Shown here: positions 32,991 through 41,420 of the stretch, in pieces
How positions within the stretch are numbered: position 1 is the stretch's first letter
Layout of the letters: the number at the start of each line of letters is the position of its first letter
Source: Modicisalibacter sp049808615
Lineage (GTDB): Bacteria > Pseudomonadota > Gammaproteobacteria > Pseudomonadales > Halomonadaceae
Assembly: GCF_049808615.1 (NCBI RefSeq)
Contig: NZ_JBNCAN010000032.1
Span: 1-41,420 of the forward strand
Length of the DNA stretch: 41,420 bases
Direction of reading: 5' to 3'
Translations under genes and position numbers: made by a program
Notes under the pieces: generated by a model
Told to the model about the DNA's origin: nothing
Seen by the model: only the letters and a program-made list of their open reading frames with translations
Database searches by the model: none

Positions 32991-33728
32991 ATGAAACGAT
33001 TGTGCAGGACATTGTTGAGCGCGCTACTGGTTGTCATCAGTATGAACATGGCTTTGGCCGATACCGACACACGCGCATTGAAAGAGGGGTTGAGGATTAA
33101 TGGCAAGTCGGTACCGGTAGCGTCCGTCAAACGAACACCCCTGGAGGGTATCTTCGAGGTACGCCTTGAGAGTGGCGAAACGCTATACAGTGATGCGCGC
33201 GGCGAGCACTTCGTGGTGGGCAACCTGTTTGCCAATCGTGATGACGGTTTGGTCAATCTGACCCAGCAAGCACAAGACGCGGTGCGTGCCGAGCGTCTTG
33301 CCAAGATTCCCAAGGAAGACAAGGTGATCTTTCGCGGTGAGCAAGCGCCCAAGGCGACACTTCAGGTGTTCACCGACGTGACCTGCCCCTATTGTCGCAA
33401 GCTCCATGAGGAAGTGCCCGAATTGAACGAAATGGGCATCGAAGTGCAGTATCTGGCCTTTCCGCGCAGCGGTTTGAATTCCGAGGGCGCACGTCTCATG
33501 CAGCAGATCTGGTGTGCGCCCAATCCCAGTGAAGCGATGAGCGCCGCCAAGCGTGACGAAACTCTTGATGTTGAGCCGGACTGCGACAATCCGGTCGCGG
33601 ACCAGTATCATTTGGGACGGGAACTGGGTGTGCAGGGGACACCGGCCATCGTGTTCCAGGACGGGCGCATGGTGCCGGGCTATGTTCCGGCCGAACGGTT
33701 GGCGGCCATGCTGGGTATCGAGGAATGA
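32991..33728 (+). CDS. dsbC: Periplasmic disulfide isomerase DsbC
   Basis: 245 residues. Signal peptide 1-23 (RLCRTLLSALLVVISMNMALA). N-terminal dimerisation domain (IFEVRLESGETLYSD), linker helix, and thioredoxin domain with Cys132-Pro-Tyr-Cys135. A second Cys pair (WCAPNP and PDCDNP) corresponds to the structural disulfide of DsbC. The cis-Pro loop is VQGTPAIVF. It shuffles wrong disulfides in the periplasm, recycled by DsbD. It starts four bases after the xerD stop, so it is co-transcribed. Confidence 0.96.
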   Translation: MKRLCRTLLSALLVVISMNMALADTDTRALKEGLRINGKSVPVASVKRTPLEGIFEVRLESGETLYSDARGEHFVVGNLFANRDDGLVNLTQQAQDAVRAERLAKIPKEDKVIFRGEQAPKATLQVFTDVTCPYCRKLHEEVPELNEMGIEVQYLAFPRSGLNSEGARLMQQIWCAPNPSEAMSAAKRDETLDVEPDCDNPVADQYHLGRELGVQGTPAIVFQDGRMVPGYVPAERLAAMLGIEE

Positions 33729-33784
33729 GCCGATTGTCGGCTGACGCGAAGCGTACATAGAAGCGTATTTAGAAAAAGAGGAGC

Positions 33785-35107
33785 ATGACCTTGAAACCGG
33801 TGAGAGTGGGGATCTGTGGGCTGGGTACGGTCGGTGGCGGTACCTTCAACGTGTTGACACGCAACGCCGAGGACATTGCGCGCCGAGCAGGGCGGCCGAT
33901 CGTCATCGAACAGGTCGGCGCACGGCGCACGAATCCCGACTGTGACACCACCGGTGTCGACGTCACCGAGGATATCTTCGCGGTCGCCCGTAATCCCGAT
34001 GTCGATGTGCTGGTGGAATTGATCGGTGGCTACGACGTTGCTCGTGATCTGGTGCTGACCGCCATCGAGCACGGCAAGCATGTGGTCACCGCCAATAAGG
34101 CGTTGATCGCCGTCTATGGCAACGAGATCTTCCAGGCCGCACACGCCAAGGGGGTGATCGTCGCTTTCGAGGCCGCCGTGGCCGGCGGCATCCCGGTCAT
34201 CAAGTCGCTACGCGAAGGGCTCGGTGCCAATCGTATCCAGTGGCTCGCGGGTATCATCAATGGCACCGGCAATTACATCCTCACCCACATGCGTGACGAA
34301 GGCCGCGCCTTCGAAGACGTATTGGCCGAGGCCCAGGCGCTGGGCTATGCGGAGTCCGACCCGACCTTCGATGTCGAAGGCATCGATGCCGCGCACAAGC
34401 TGACCATCCTGGCCTCCATCGCCTACGGCGTGCCGTTGCAGTTCGACAAGGCCTACACCGAGGGTATCTCGCGGATCACTGCCGACGATGTCGAGCAGGC
34501 CGACAACCTTGGCTACATCATCAAGCATCTGGGCATCTCCAAACGCACCGACGCGGGCTTGGAGCTGCGCGTGCATCCCACCCTGATTCCCAAGCAGCGT
34601 CTGCTGGCCAGCGTGCATGGTGTCAAGAACGCCATTGCGATCATGGGTGATGCGGTAGGGCCGACGCTTTATTATGGCGCCGGCGCCGGCGCCGAGCCGA
34701 CCGCCTCGGCGGTGGTTGCCGACCTGCTCGACGTAGCCCGTGACATCACCACCGCGCATCGCTATCGCGTCCCCTATCTGGCCTTCAGCGGCATCGTCGA
34801 GGGTGACGAGAGCCTGCCGATCATGCCGATGGAGGATATCGTCACCGCTTATTACCTGCGTTTGCTGGCAGTGGATCGCCCCGGGGTGCTGGCGCGAGTG
34901 GCGACGATCCTGTCCGAACAGGGTATTTCCATCGAGGCGATCATCCAGAAAGAGGCCACCGAGGGCGAGCTGGTGCCGATCATTCTGCTGACGCATCGTA
35001 CCCGGGAAAAGAACATGAACGAAGCGATCCGACAGTTGGAGTCGCTGGCGGACATTGCCGGGCCGGTGACGCGGATTAGGGTCGAATCCCTCGACGAGCA
35101 GGAATAA
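33785..35107 (+). CDS. hom: Homoserine dehydrogenase
   Basis: 440 residues. NAD(P) motif GICGLGTVGGGTFNVL; catalytic domain with HVVTANKALIAVYG, AAVAGGIPVIKSLREGL and GIINGTGNYILTHM; C-terminal ACT domain from about 358 (YYLRLLAVDRPGVLARVATILSEQGISIEAI) for threonine feedback. It makes homoserine from aspartate semialdehyde. AGAGGAG lies just before the ATG. Three bases separate it from thrC. Confidence 0.97.
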   Translation: MTLKPVRVGICGLGTVGGGTFNVLTRNAEDIARRAGRPIVIEQVGARRTNPDCDTTGVDVTEDIFAVARNPDVDVLVELIGGYDVARDLVLTAIEHGKHVVTANKALIAVYGNEIFQAAHAKGVIVAFEAAVAGGIPVIKSLREGLGANRIQWLAGIINGTGNYILTHMRDEGRAFEDVLAEAQALGYAESDPTFDVEGIDAAHKLTILASIAYGVPLQFDKAYTEGISRITADDVEQADNLGYIIKHLGISKRTDAGLELRVHPTLIPKQRLLASVHGVKNAIAIMGDAVGPTLYYGAGAGAEPTASAVVADLLDVARDITTAHRYRVPYLAFSGIVEGDESLPIMPMEDIVTAYYLRLLAVDRPGVLARVATILSEQGISIEAIIQKEATEGELVPIILLTHRTREKNMNEAIRQLESLADIAGPVTRIRVESLDEQE

Positions 35108-35110
35108 ATC

Positions 35111-36511
35111 ATGCGCTATATCAGCACCCGCGGGCAGGCGCCTGCACTGAGTTTCGAAGAAGTGGTGCTCACCGGCATGGCCAATGATGGTGGGCTCTAC
35201 GTGCCAGAGACGGTGCCGCAGCTTTCAGCGGACGAACTCGCCGACATGGCCGGGCTTTCGTATGCGGAGATCGCCTTCAGAGTGATGAAACCGTTCGTTA
35301 ACGGCGAGATCGACGACGATACCTTCCGCGAGATCGTCCACGAGGCTTACGCCACCTTTAGCCACGATGCCGTGGTGCCGCTCAATCAGCTCGACGCCAA
35401 CCACTTCCTGCTCGAACTGTTTCATGGTCCGACGCTGGCCTTCAAGGACGTCGCTTTGCAACTGCTCGGGCGCATCCTCGATCATTTCCTGCAGAAGCGC
35501 GGCGAGCGCGCGGTGATCATGGGTGCCACCTCTGGCGACACCGGCTCGGCGGCCATCGAGGGTTGCCGTCATTGCGACAACCTCGACATCTTCATCCTCC
35601 ACCCGCACAACCGAGTGTCCGAGGTGCAGCGCCGACAGATGACCTCGGTGTTGGCCGACAATGTCTTCAACATTGCCATCGAAGGCAACTTCGATGATGC
35701 CCAGGCGATGGTCAAGGCCAGTTTCGCCGACCAGTCATTCCTGAGCGGCGCTCGACTGATCGCGGTGAATTCGATCAACTGGGCACGCATCATGGCCCAG
35801 ATCGTCTATTACGTGGCCGCCGGCGTGGCGCTGGGCGCGCCTCGGCGCGAAATCAGCTTCTGCGTGCCCTCCGCCAACTTCGGTAACGTTTTTGCCGGCT
35901 ACATGGCCTACAAGATGGGCCTGCCGGTCAAGCAGTTCGTTATTGCCACCAACGCCAACGACATTCTGCATAGAACTCTCGCCGACAACGATTTCTCCAA
36001 GCGTGAACTCGAGGCGACTCTGGCACCCTCCATGGATATCGTGGTGTCGTCGAACTTTGAGCGCCTGCTGTTCGACGCCTATGACCAGGACGGCGATGCG
36101 GTACGCGAACTGCTCGAACGGTTCCAGCAGGAACCGACCGCGCTGGCCGAGGCGCCATTAGGCAGGCTGCGCGAGCGCTTCACCAGTCATAGCGTCGACG
36201 ATGCCACGATTCTCGAGGTGATTCGGGAGGCGCATCATCGCACCAAGGAGTTGCTCGACCCGCATACCGCTACCGGCTATCGGGCCGCGCAGGCGTGTCG
36301 GGGGGACTCCGCCATTCCCATGGTGACGCTTGCCACCGCTCATCCGGCCAAGTTCGCCGATGCGGTGGTCAAGGCCGGTTTCTCCGGCGTGCCGCTACCG
36401 ACACACATGGATGACCTGCTCGAGCGCGAGGAACGCTACAGCGTGCTGCCGGCGGAGCTCGAGGCAATCCAGGCATTCGTCGCTGATCATCGGCGTCCGG
36501 AGGATAGGTGA
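35111..36511 (+). CDS. thrC: Threonine synthase
   Basis: 466 residues. N-terminal RYISTRGQAPALSFEEVVLTGMANDGGLYVPE (read in pieces), PLP lysine Lys112 in GPTLAFKDVALQ, the phosphate loop GATSGDTGSAAIEG, and SINWARIMAQIVYY. It converts O-phosphohomoserine to threonine. The homoserine kinase gene is not in this window. Ribosome site AGGA with seven bases to ATG. Its stop overlaps the GTG of recJ. Confidence 0.97.
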   Translation: MRYISTRGQAPALSFEEVVLTGMANDGGLYVPETVPQLSADELADMAGLSYAEIAFRVMKPFVNGEIDDDTFREIVHEAYATFSHDAVVPLNQLDANHFLLELFHGPTLAFKDVALQLLGRILDHFLQKRGERAVIMGATSGDTGSAAIEGCRHCDNLDIFILHPHNRVSEVQRRQMTSVLADNVFNIAIEGNFDDAQAMVKASFADQSFLSGARLIAVNSINWARIMAQIVYYVAAGVALGAPRREISFCVPSANFGNVFAGYMAYKMGLPVKQFVIATNANDILHRTLADNDFSKRELEATLAPSMDIVVSSNFERLLFDAYDQDGDAVRELLERFQQEPTALAEAPLGRLRERFTSHSVDDATILEVIREAHHRTKELLDPHTATGYRAAQACRGDSAIPMVTLATAHPAKFADAVVKAGFSGVPLPTHMDDLLEREERYSVLPAELEAIQAFVADHRRPEDR

Positions 36512-38310
36512 CTTTCGATGTTGTCGAACGCGCCTTGAGCGAGACGCTACGCCGACGCATCCAGCCGCGCCAGCGTGACGAAGCGCTTTATCAACGGGCC
36601 CTGGAGGCCGGACTTTCAGAGCTACAGGCGCGAGTGTTGGCGGGTCGCTTGAGCGGGTATGCCGGTGAACTGGAGCCACTGACCACGCCCAGTCTGCGCC
36701 ATCTCGAACACCCGGAGAAACTGGCGGACGCTCGTTGTAGCGCCGAACGCATTGCCCGCGCCGTCACCGAGGGTGAGCATATCGGCATCCTCACCGACTA
36801 CGACGTGGATGGCATCACCTCCCATGTGGTGATCCTGCGCGCGCTCAACGAGGTGTTCGGCGTGCCGTCCCACAAACTGCACAGCCTGATCGGGCATCGC
36901 ATCAACGATGGTTACGGCATCAGCCTGCCGTTGGTTGAACGTACCCTGGCGTTGTCGCCCCGGCCCAGCCTGGTGATCACCGCCGATTGCGGCTCCTCGG
37001 ACGAACCACGTATTGCTCGGCTTCGCGAGGCAGGCATCGACGTCATCGTCACCGATCACCATGCGCTTCCATTAGAGGGCCCGCCGGCCTCGGCCTACGC
37101 CACGGTCAATCCGACCCGCGACGACTGCGGTTTCCCCGACACCACTATCGCCGGCTGCATGGTCGCCTGGCTGACGATGTCGCTGACACGCGCCGTACTG
37201 ATCGAGCTCGGCGTGCTCTCACCCTCGACGCCCAAGCTGTCCCCCTGGCTCTCCTACGTGGCCCTCGGCACCGTGGCGGATTGCGTGTCGCTAGGCGGTA
37301 GTGCCATCAACCGCGCCGTAGTCACCCAGGGCCTGACGTTGATCAACCGTATGGAGGCCGCCTGCTGGCGAGCAATGGCCGAGCGGCTGGGCGCCGACAG
37401 CGTGCCCTTCGACGCCGAAACGCTGGCCTTCCAGATGGGGCCGCGAATCAACGCCCGCTCGCGGCTCGACGATCCCTACGCGGCCTTGCATTTCATGCTC
37501 GCCGCCGACGAGACCAGTGCGCGGACGCATCTTGAGGTGCTCGATCAGGACAACCAGTCGCGCAAGGCCATCGAGAGCGACATGGCCGACACCGCCCGCA
37601 CTCTGGCGATGGACGACCTGGCCGCGGGGGAGCAGGTGCTGGTAATCTTTTTGGAGGAGGGTCACGCTGGGGTGCAGGGCATCGTCGCCTCGCGCTTGGT
37701 GCAGGCCTTCGGTCGACCTGCCTTCGTGCTCACTCCCGCGGCGGCAACAGGAATGCTGACCGGCTCCGGTCGCTCCATCGAGGGGCTGCATCTGCGCGAT
37801 GCTCTGCAGCGTGCCCATGATCTCACCCCCGAGGCGCTACCACGTTTCGGAGGGCATCGCGGCGCGGCGGGTATAGGTCTGCCCATCGAGCAGTTGGAAG
37901 CTTTCCAGAACGCACTGCGCCAAGCGGTCAACGAGCAACTCGGTGATCGTGAACTCTACCCCTGCGTCTTCACCGATGGTGAATTATTGGCACAGCAGTT
38001 GTCATTGAGCACCCTGGAGGAGCTCGAACGGCTGGCACCCTACGGACGCGAGTTCGATGCCCCGCTGTTCGAGGGCGAGTTCCGGGTCGAGAACCTGCGT
38101 GTGGTGGGGGCCGATGGCAGCCACCTGATGCTCGAACTGTCGAACGGCGGCGTCAGCACCCGGGCGATCTGGTTTCGCGCCTTGACGCCAGGAGAGGCAC
38201 CGGCTTTCGGTCTGGGCGCGCGATTGCACTGCGCCTACAAGCTGTCGCGCAATCGTTGGAAGGGAAGGGAATCACTACAGCTGATGATCGAGCACGCCGA
38301 GGCTCTTTAG
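36508..38310 (+). CDS. recJ: Single-strand DNA exonuclease RecJ
   Basis: 600 residues, slightly long (E. coli 577). GTG start overlapping the thrC stop, GGAGG upstream. DHH phosphoesterase motifs: Asp97-Tyr-Asp99-Val-Asp101-Gly, ITADCGSSD (157-165), Thr-Asp-His-His (182-185) and ALGTVADCVSLGGSAINR; DHHA1 motif FGGHRGAAGIGLP; OB-fold C-terminus. It degrades 5' ssDNA ends in RecF-pathway recombination and mismatch repair. The motif I flank (ILTDYDVDG rather than the common GDYDVDG) is slightly divergent. Confidence 0.92.
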   Translation: MTFDVVERALSETLRRRIQPRQRDEALYQRALEAGLSELQARVLAGRLSGYAGELEPLTTPSLRHLEHPEKLADARCSAERIARAVTEGEHIGILTDYDVDGITSHVVILRALNEVFGVPSHKLHSLIGHRINDGYGISLPLVERTLALSPRPSLVITADCGSSDEPRIARLREAGIDVIVTDHHALPLEGPPASAYATVNPTRDDCGFPDTTIAGCMVAWLTMSLTRAVLIELGVLSPSTPKLSPWLSYVALGTVADCVSLGGSAINRAVVTQGLTLINRMEAACWRAMAERLGADSVPFDAETLAFQMGPRINARSRLDDPYAALHFMLAADETSARTHLEVLDQDNQSRKAIESDMADTARTLAMDDLAAGEQVLVIFLEEGHAGVQGIVASRLVQAFGRPAFVLTPAAATGMLTGSGRSIEGLHLRDALQRAHDLTPEALPRFGGHRGAAGIGLPIEQLEAFQNALRQAVNEQLGDRELYPCVFTDGELLAQQLSLSTLEELERLAPYGREFDAPLFEGEFRVENLRVVGADGSHLMLELSNGGVSTRAIWFRALTPGEAPAFGLGARLHCAYKLSRNRWKGRESLQLMIEHAEAL

Positions 38311-38352
38311 GCACGCCCGATCGCTTCCTTTATCTATCCACCAGGAAAGTCC

Positions 38353-38963
38353 ATGGCTCAGGAAAGCGGCGAGCGGCATCATCTCTATGAAGATCTGCTT
38401 GCCATGCTGTTGGGCACACTCTTCGTCGCGTTGGGGATCACGTTCTATACGCAGTCGACATTGCTGACCGGCAGCACCGCGGGCCTGGCCTTGCTCGTGC
38501 AGTACGCCACAGGTGACCGCTTCGGAACGATCTTCTTCCTGATCAACCTGCCGTTCTACTATCTGGCGCTCAAGCGCCTGGGGTGGTGGTTCACCCTCAA
38601 GACGTTCGTTGCGGTACTGCTTGTGTCGCTGTTTGCGCAGCTGACGCCGGGTGGATAGCCCTCTTTGCGCTGCATCCGCTCTATGCGGCCTTGATGGGCG
38701 GCAGCCTGATGGGTATCGGCCTGCTGGTTCTTTTTCGCCACCGCATGAGCCTGGGCGGAATTGGCATCCTGGCCCTCTACCTGCAAGATCGCCACGGCAT
38801 CCGCGCAGGCCTCTTCCAACTGGTCGTCGACGGGCTCATTCTGGTGGCGGCCTTCGCGGTCGTGGCACCGACGCAAGTCCTGCTGTCGGTGCTCGGCGCA
38901 TTGGCGATGAACCTGATCGTGGCCATCAATCATCGCCCGGGGCGCTACATCGGCGTGAGCTAG
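38353..38963 (+). pseudogene. YitT-family membrane protein gene with a -1 frameshift
   Basis: Frame 1 (38353-38658) gives about 99 residues of a YitT-type protein (LLAMLLGTLFVALGITFYTQSTLLTGSTAGLALL, PFYYLALKRLGWWFTLKTF) and stops at TAG. The rest continues in another frame to 38963 (ALFALHPLYAALMGGSLMGIGLLVLFRHRMSLGGIGILALYLQDRHGIRAG, read in pieces). Joining at about 38650 needs one added base in the CCGGGTGG run, giving ...QLTPGWIALFALHP. The merged protein has about 203 residues and five to six helices. Either a real recent frameshift or a sequencing error at a G run. YitT proteins have unknown transport function. Confidence 0.85.
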
Positions 38964-39037
38964 GGCTGGTCAACCGCACGTCTTGGGCGCTCTGTTCGAC
39001 GAGCAGGTTGGGGCAATCAATACCCACCCGCGCCCAG

Positions 39038-40288
39038 TCACTCGCCGATCCACTCCTTGGTCAGGGTGCGCGCCTCGGGGTCGTAACGATAGACGGTGAT
39101 GCCACCGTCGCTGCGATGGCCGGTGACCAGCACCCTGGCCTTCGGCGCGGTGGCGATGCTCAGGCTGCGCAGGTAGGAGGCGGTGGAAGGATGCGGGTCA
39201 TCGCCGAGATCGAAGTATTTCTGCGGCCAGGGGTTGCCCGCCTCGAACAGCGCGACCCAATGGGAGCGGTAACCGAAGCGCAGGAATTCCTCGCTGTCGT
39301 TGATGAAGGCCAGGGCGACGGTGGAGGTGGTCGTCAAATGACGACCACCCCAGCGATTCGGTTTATCGGCCATGGGCACAGGGATCAAGCCACTCTTGTC
39401 GAACTTGCGTGGATCGTCTAGATCGTAAGGCGAGTCTTCCAGGAAAATACCGCCCGTATAGCTAGCTAACCAGTTTTTTTTCTGAGGCCTCTCGGTGTTC
39501 CAATAAAGGCCAATGCCGTTTTCATCACCCGTAACGACCCATTGGCCATCGGGACTGATGGCGGCATCGACTTTGACGTTATTGCCCACAAGCTTGGCAA
39601 TTGGTTTGAGTGTATGGATATCCCAGAGCACCACGCCGGCGTAGTTCGATGAAAAACGCAGATTGTCCAGCTGTCTAACAGGGGGATGCTCTTTGTCGAT
39701 TGGCCGTTGGTCTACCTCTCTAAAACCGGTCCCGGCGGAAACCAGATAGCCATTCTTGGCCAGGCTGAGTTTCAGCATCTTGCCGCTACCGATAACACTT
39801 GGGCTATGGCTATCGCGCATCATGGGCGTTAATTTCTCCCCATGCCCATCGTAGATATCCCAGGTTTCAGTGGAAGCGAGATAGTGATCGAGCGACTCGT
39901 CCATGACATGCCCATAGGTGGGGAAATGCGTGAATTGCTGAATTACCTCGCCGTCGATCGTTTGTACCCGCACCTGGTCATTCAGGTCCTGCCACAGGAA
40001 GGCATGACGATCGTGTATAAAATAGGCGCTATAGATGTTGGCATTGGTGGAAAGAATCTCGCGGCTTCGTTGTTCCAAGTTCCACAACACTAAATGCTTG
40101 GATAGATGGGTGCTGATGGCGTAGCGACCATCGCTGGACACTCCCAATGCCATGACAGGCCCCAGCGTTCCACCAGGCTGCTTACTGCCAAGGGCACAAC
40201 CTGTCAAAAGCATGGCCACGATCAAGGCAAAAACGCTTTTCAGGACATGCTGATCGAGTTGCCCCTTGCAACGCTTAATATTGGCCAA
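39038..40288 (-). CDS. WD40-like repeat lipoprotein, candidate immunity partner
   Basis: 416 residues. TTG start at 40288, inside the end of the hydrolase gene (overlap 14 bases), with AGGAG ten bases upstream. Lipoprotein signal: hydrophobic segment 18-28, then LeuLeuThrGly-Cys31 followed by Ala, so probably outer membrane, facing the periplasm. The mature part has beta-propeller repeats (VMALGVSSDGRYAISTHLSKHLVLWNL, AAISPDGQWVVTGDENGIGLYWN). Some members of lipase-effector loci encode such periplasmic lipoproteins as immunity proteins; that role is inferred. The 5' two thirds (39420-40288) are clearly lower in GC than the 3' part. An eight-A run on the coding strand lies at 39474-39481. Confidence 0.82.
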   Translation of the reverse strand: MANIKRCKGQLDQHVLKSVFALIVAMLLTGCALGSKQPGGTLGPVMALGVSSDGRYAISTHLSKHLVLWNLEQRSREILSTNANIYSAYFIHDRHAFLWQDLNDQVRVQTIDGEVIQQFTHFPTYGHVMDESLDHYLASTETWDIYDGHGEKLTPMMRDSHSPSVIGSGKMLKLSLAKNGYLVSAGTGFREVDQRPIDKEHPPVRQLDNLRFSSNYAGVVLWDIHTLKPIAKLVGNNVKVDAAISPDGQWVVTGDENGIGLYWNTERPQKKNWLASYTGGIFLEDSPYDLDDPRKFDKSGLIPVPMADKPNRWGGRHLTTTSTVALAFINDSEEFLRFGYRSHWVALFEAGNPWPQKYFDLGDDPHPSTASYLRSLSIATAPKARVLVTGHRSDGGITVYRYDPEARTLTKEWIGE

Positions 40289-41420
40289 AGCGGGATTTCT
40301 CCTTGATGCGATTGATGATGCCTTCCTGATAGCTTTTCACGAAAATTTCCTCGGTGGGATACTTCATCGCCGAGTGTTCAAACAGCCATGGCGATTGGTT
40401 GACTTCATCAAATGTTAAGGAATTTAGTCTTGGCTCAAAAAACTCCTCCCTTCTCACTTCATCAAACCCCACCAATCCCAGCGCCGGCCTGATCCCTCCC
40501 TCCCTCGGCAGCCAGCCGTCACGCTGGCCCAGCTGCCGCAAGCGCTGGGCGAAGATCAACGCCAGGCGTTCGCTGATGTATCCCCGGTGGGCCAGGGGCT
40601 TGAGCAGGTCGTAGTCGGGCAGGGGTGTGGCGGGGTCCAGCGGTCCCGGCGGTGTCGCCGCCCTGACCCGCCGGGCTTCGTCGACGATGGCTTGGGTCAG
40701 GGCGTCCCAGGCGCGATCAAGCATGCGCCGCACGCTGGGGTCCTTGCGGGCTTCATGGCGCAGGTGCGGCATGAAGGCCACGTCCCATTGCCCTGGGGCC
40801 AACGCCTGCCCGCGTGCCAGGTAGTAACCGCTGAAATAACCCAGGCCCCCGGCCAGGACCGGCGGGAAGGTCCACCACTTCTTGGGGTAGGCGCCGCCCA
40901 GCGTGCCGGTGCGGTCGTCGCTGGAATCCGTCACGAAGGCACTCACCTGCTGCGCCCAGTCCCGGGGGTCGTACCACTCGCCGGTGTCCTCGTGCGCGGA
41001 GGGGCCGAGGATGCCGTCCTCGTGGGAATGCAGCACGACGATGTTGCGCACGGCGCGATGGGCGCTGGGGAAGGTGCCCATGCCCAGCGGGTGGACCTCG
41101 CGTCCCGGGCGCTCGGGATCGGGCGGGACCAGTTCGTCGCGGGGCGGGATGTCGGTGAAGGGGGTGTCCGGCGAGAGGGCATTGTCGGCCACCGCGGGTT
41201 GCCACAGGAACAGATGGTCGATGCGCTGCTGGACACCGCGCTCGCCGAGCAGGTTGAGGGCGGTCAGCGCCACCCGCGCTCCCAGGGAGTGGCCGATCAT
41301 GTTGACCCGGATACCCGCCTCGAGCAACTGGCCGAGCACGTTGACCAGCCGGCGCCCGCTCTGCATGGCCACGAACTCGGCCTCGATGAAGGCGGTGGCG
41401 CCGGTGTCCCCGGGCCAGGC
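40275..41420 (-). CDS. Alpha/beta hydrolase (lipase-like), 5' end outside the window
   Basis: 382 codons of a minus-strand gene that enters from beyond 41420, so the start is missing. AWPGDTGATAF lies at the edge, then the nucleophile elbow MIGHSLGARVAL. VVLHSHEDGILGPS may supply the acid and FMPHLRHEARK the histidine. WWTFPPVLAGGLGYFSGYYLARG is hydrophobic. No signal peptide can be judged. The last 60 or so codons (left of about 40490) are AT-rich, while the rest is about 70% GC. The stop overlaps the start of the lipoprotein gene. Family resembles DUF676-like or secreted phospholipases; Tle-type type VI effectors are one possibility, not shown. Confidence 0.8.
   Translation of the reverse strand, partial: AWPGDTGATAFIEAEFVAMQSGRRLVNVLGQLLEAGIRVNMIGHSLGARVALTALNLLGERGVQQRIDHLFLWQPAVADNALSPDTPFTDIPPRDELVPPDPERPGREVHPLGMGTFPSAHRAVRNIVVLHSHEDGILGPSAHEDTGEWYDPRDWAQQVSAFVTDSSDDRTGTLGGAYPKKWWTFPPVLAGGLGYFSGYYLARGQALAPGQWDVAFMPHLRHEARKDPSVRRMLDRAWDALTQAIVDEARRVRAATPPGPLDPATPLPDYDLLKPLAHRGYISERLALIFAQRLRQLGQRDGWLPREGGIRPALGLVGFDEVRREEFFEPRLNSLTFDEVNQSPWLFEHSAMKYPTEEIFVKSYQEGIINRIKEKSRFGQY

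Noticed and set aside
34208..34996. 262-codon open frame antisense to hom
   Set aside because: Opposite a well-conserved homoserine dehydrogenase; high GC leaves long open antisense frames. No motifs.
38640..38665. Programmed ribosomal frameshift in the YitT gene
   Set aside because: No X-XXY-YYZ heptamer, Shine-Dalgarno-like stimulator or stem near the shift; a mutation or a read error is simpler.

Overview
The window reads as a chromosomal segment of a GC-rich, halophilic-type gammaproteobacterium, most likely Halomonadaceae (Halomonas or a close relative). This rests on the gene orders ffh / rpsP-rimM-trmD-rplS followed by xerD-dsbC-hom-thrC-recJ, on ypjD and a corC-type gene divergent from ffh, on minCDE next to sbcB, on a PhaB-type reductase, and on the acidic proteins. 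No database search was possible; all assignments come from reading motifs and gene order.

Layout. Positions 1-620 hold an unassigned GC-rich end, a terminator and a small acidic lipoprotein. From 629 to 8558 lie mostly minus-strand housekeeping and conserved hypothetical genes: a Tim44-domain protein, YaaA, a NAD(P)H:quinone oxidoreductase, a LOG-family protein, DUF501, YbaK, a thioesterase and a membrane protein. Two plus-strand genes (Sel1-repeat protein, DEDDh exonuclease) sit among them. From 8604 to 13008 come PatB, a thioredoxin-TPR protein (YbbN/CnoX), a DUF3750 protein, an initiator tRNA with a strong promoter and terminator, two tandem degenerate copies of that tRNA's 3' part, and PhaB. 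A very large DUF349 protein follows (13014-15800, minus).

Positions 16025-19407 carry minC-minD-minE and exonuclease I. On the minus strand a pitrilysin-type protease is translationally coupled to an SRAP/YedK homologue that has lost all four recognised catalytic residues. Divergent from this pair are a TetR-type regulator and an overlapping LplT-PlsC fusion (lysophospholipid flippase plus acyltransferase). Then come a CNNM/CorC protein and YpjD (minus), ffh, the rpsP operon, xerD-dsbC, hom-thrC-recJ and a frameshifted YitT-type membrane protein gene.

The right edge (39038-41420, minus) is the most accessory-like part: a truncated alpha/beta hydrolase (GHSLG) whose stop overlaps the start of a WD40-like lipoprotein. 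Base composition drops sharply across the junction of these two genes and rises again on both sides. This suggests that the C-terminal tail of the hydrolase and the N-terminal two thirds of the lipoprotein were exchanged as one block, as in secreted lipase/immunity pairs. That idea, the catalytically dead SRAP protein and the tRNA-derived tandem repeat are the main points for a second look.
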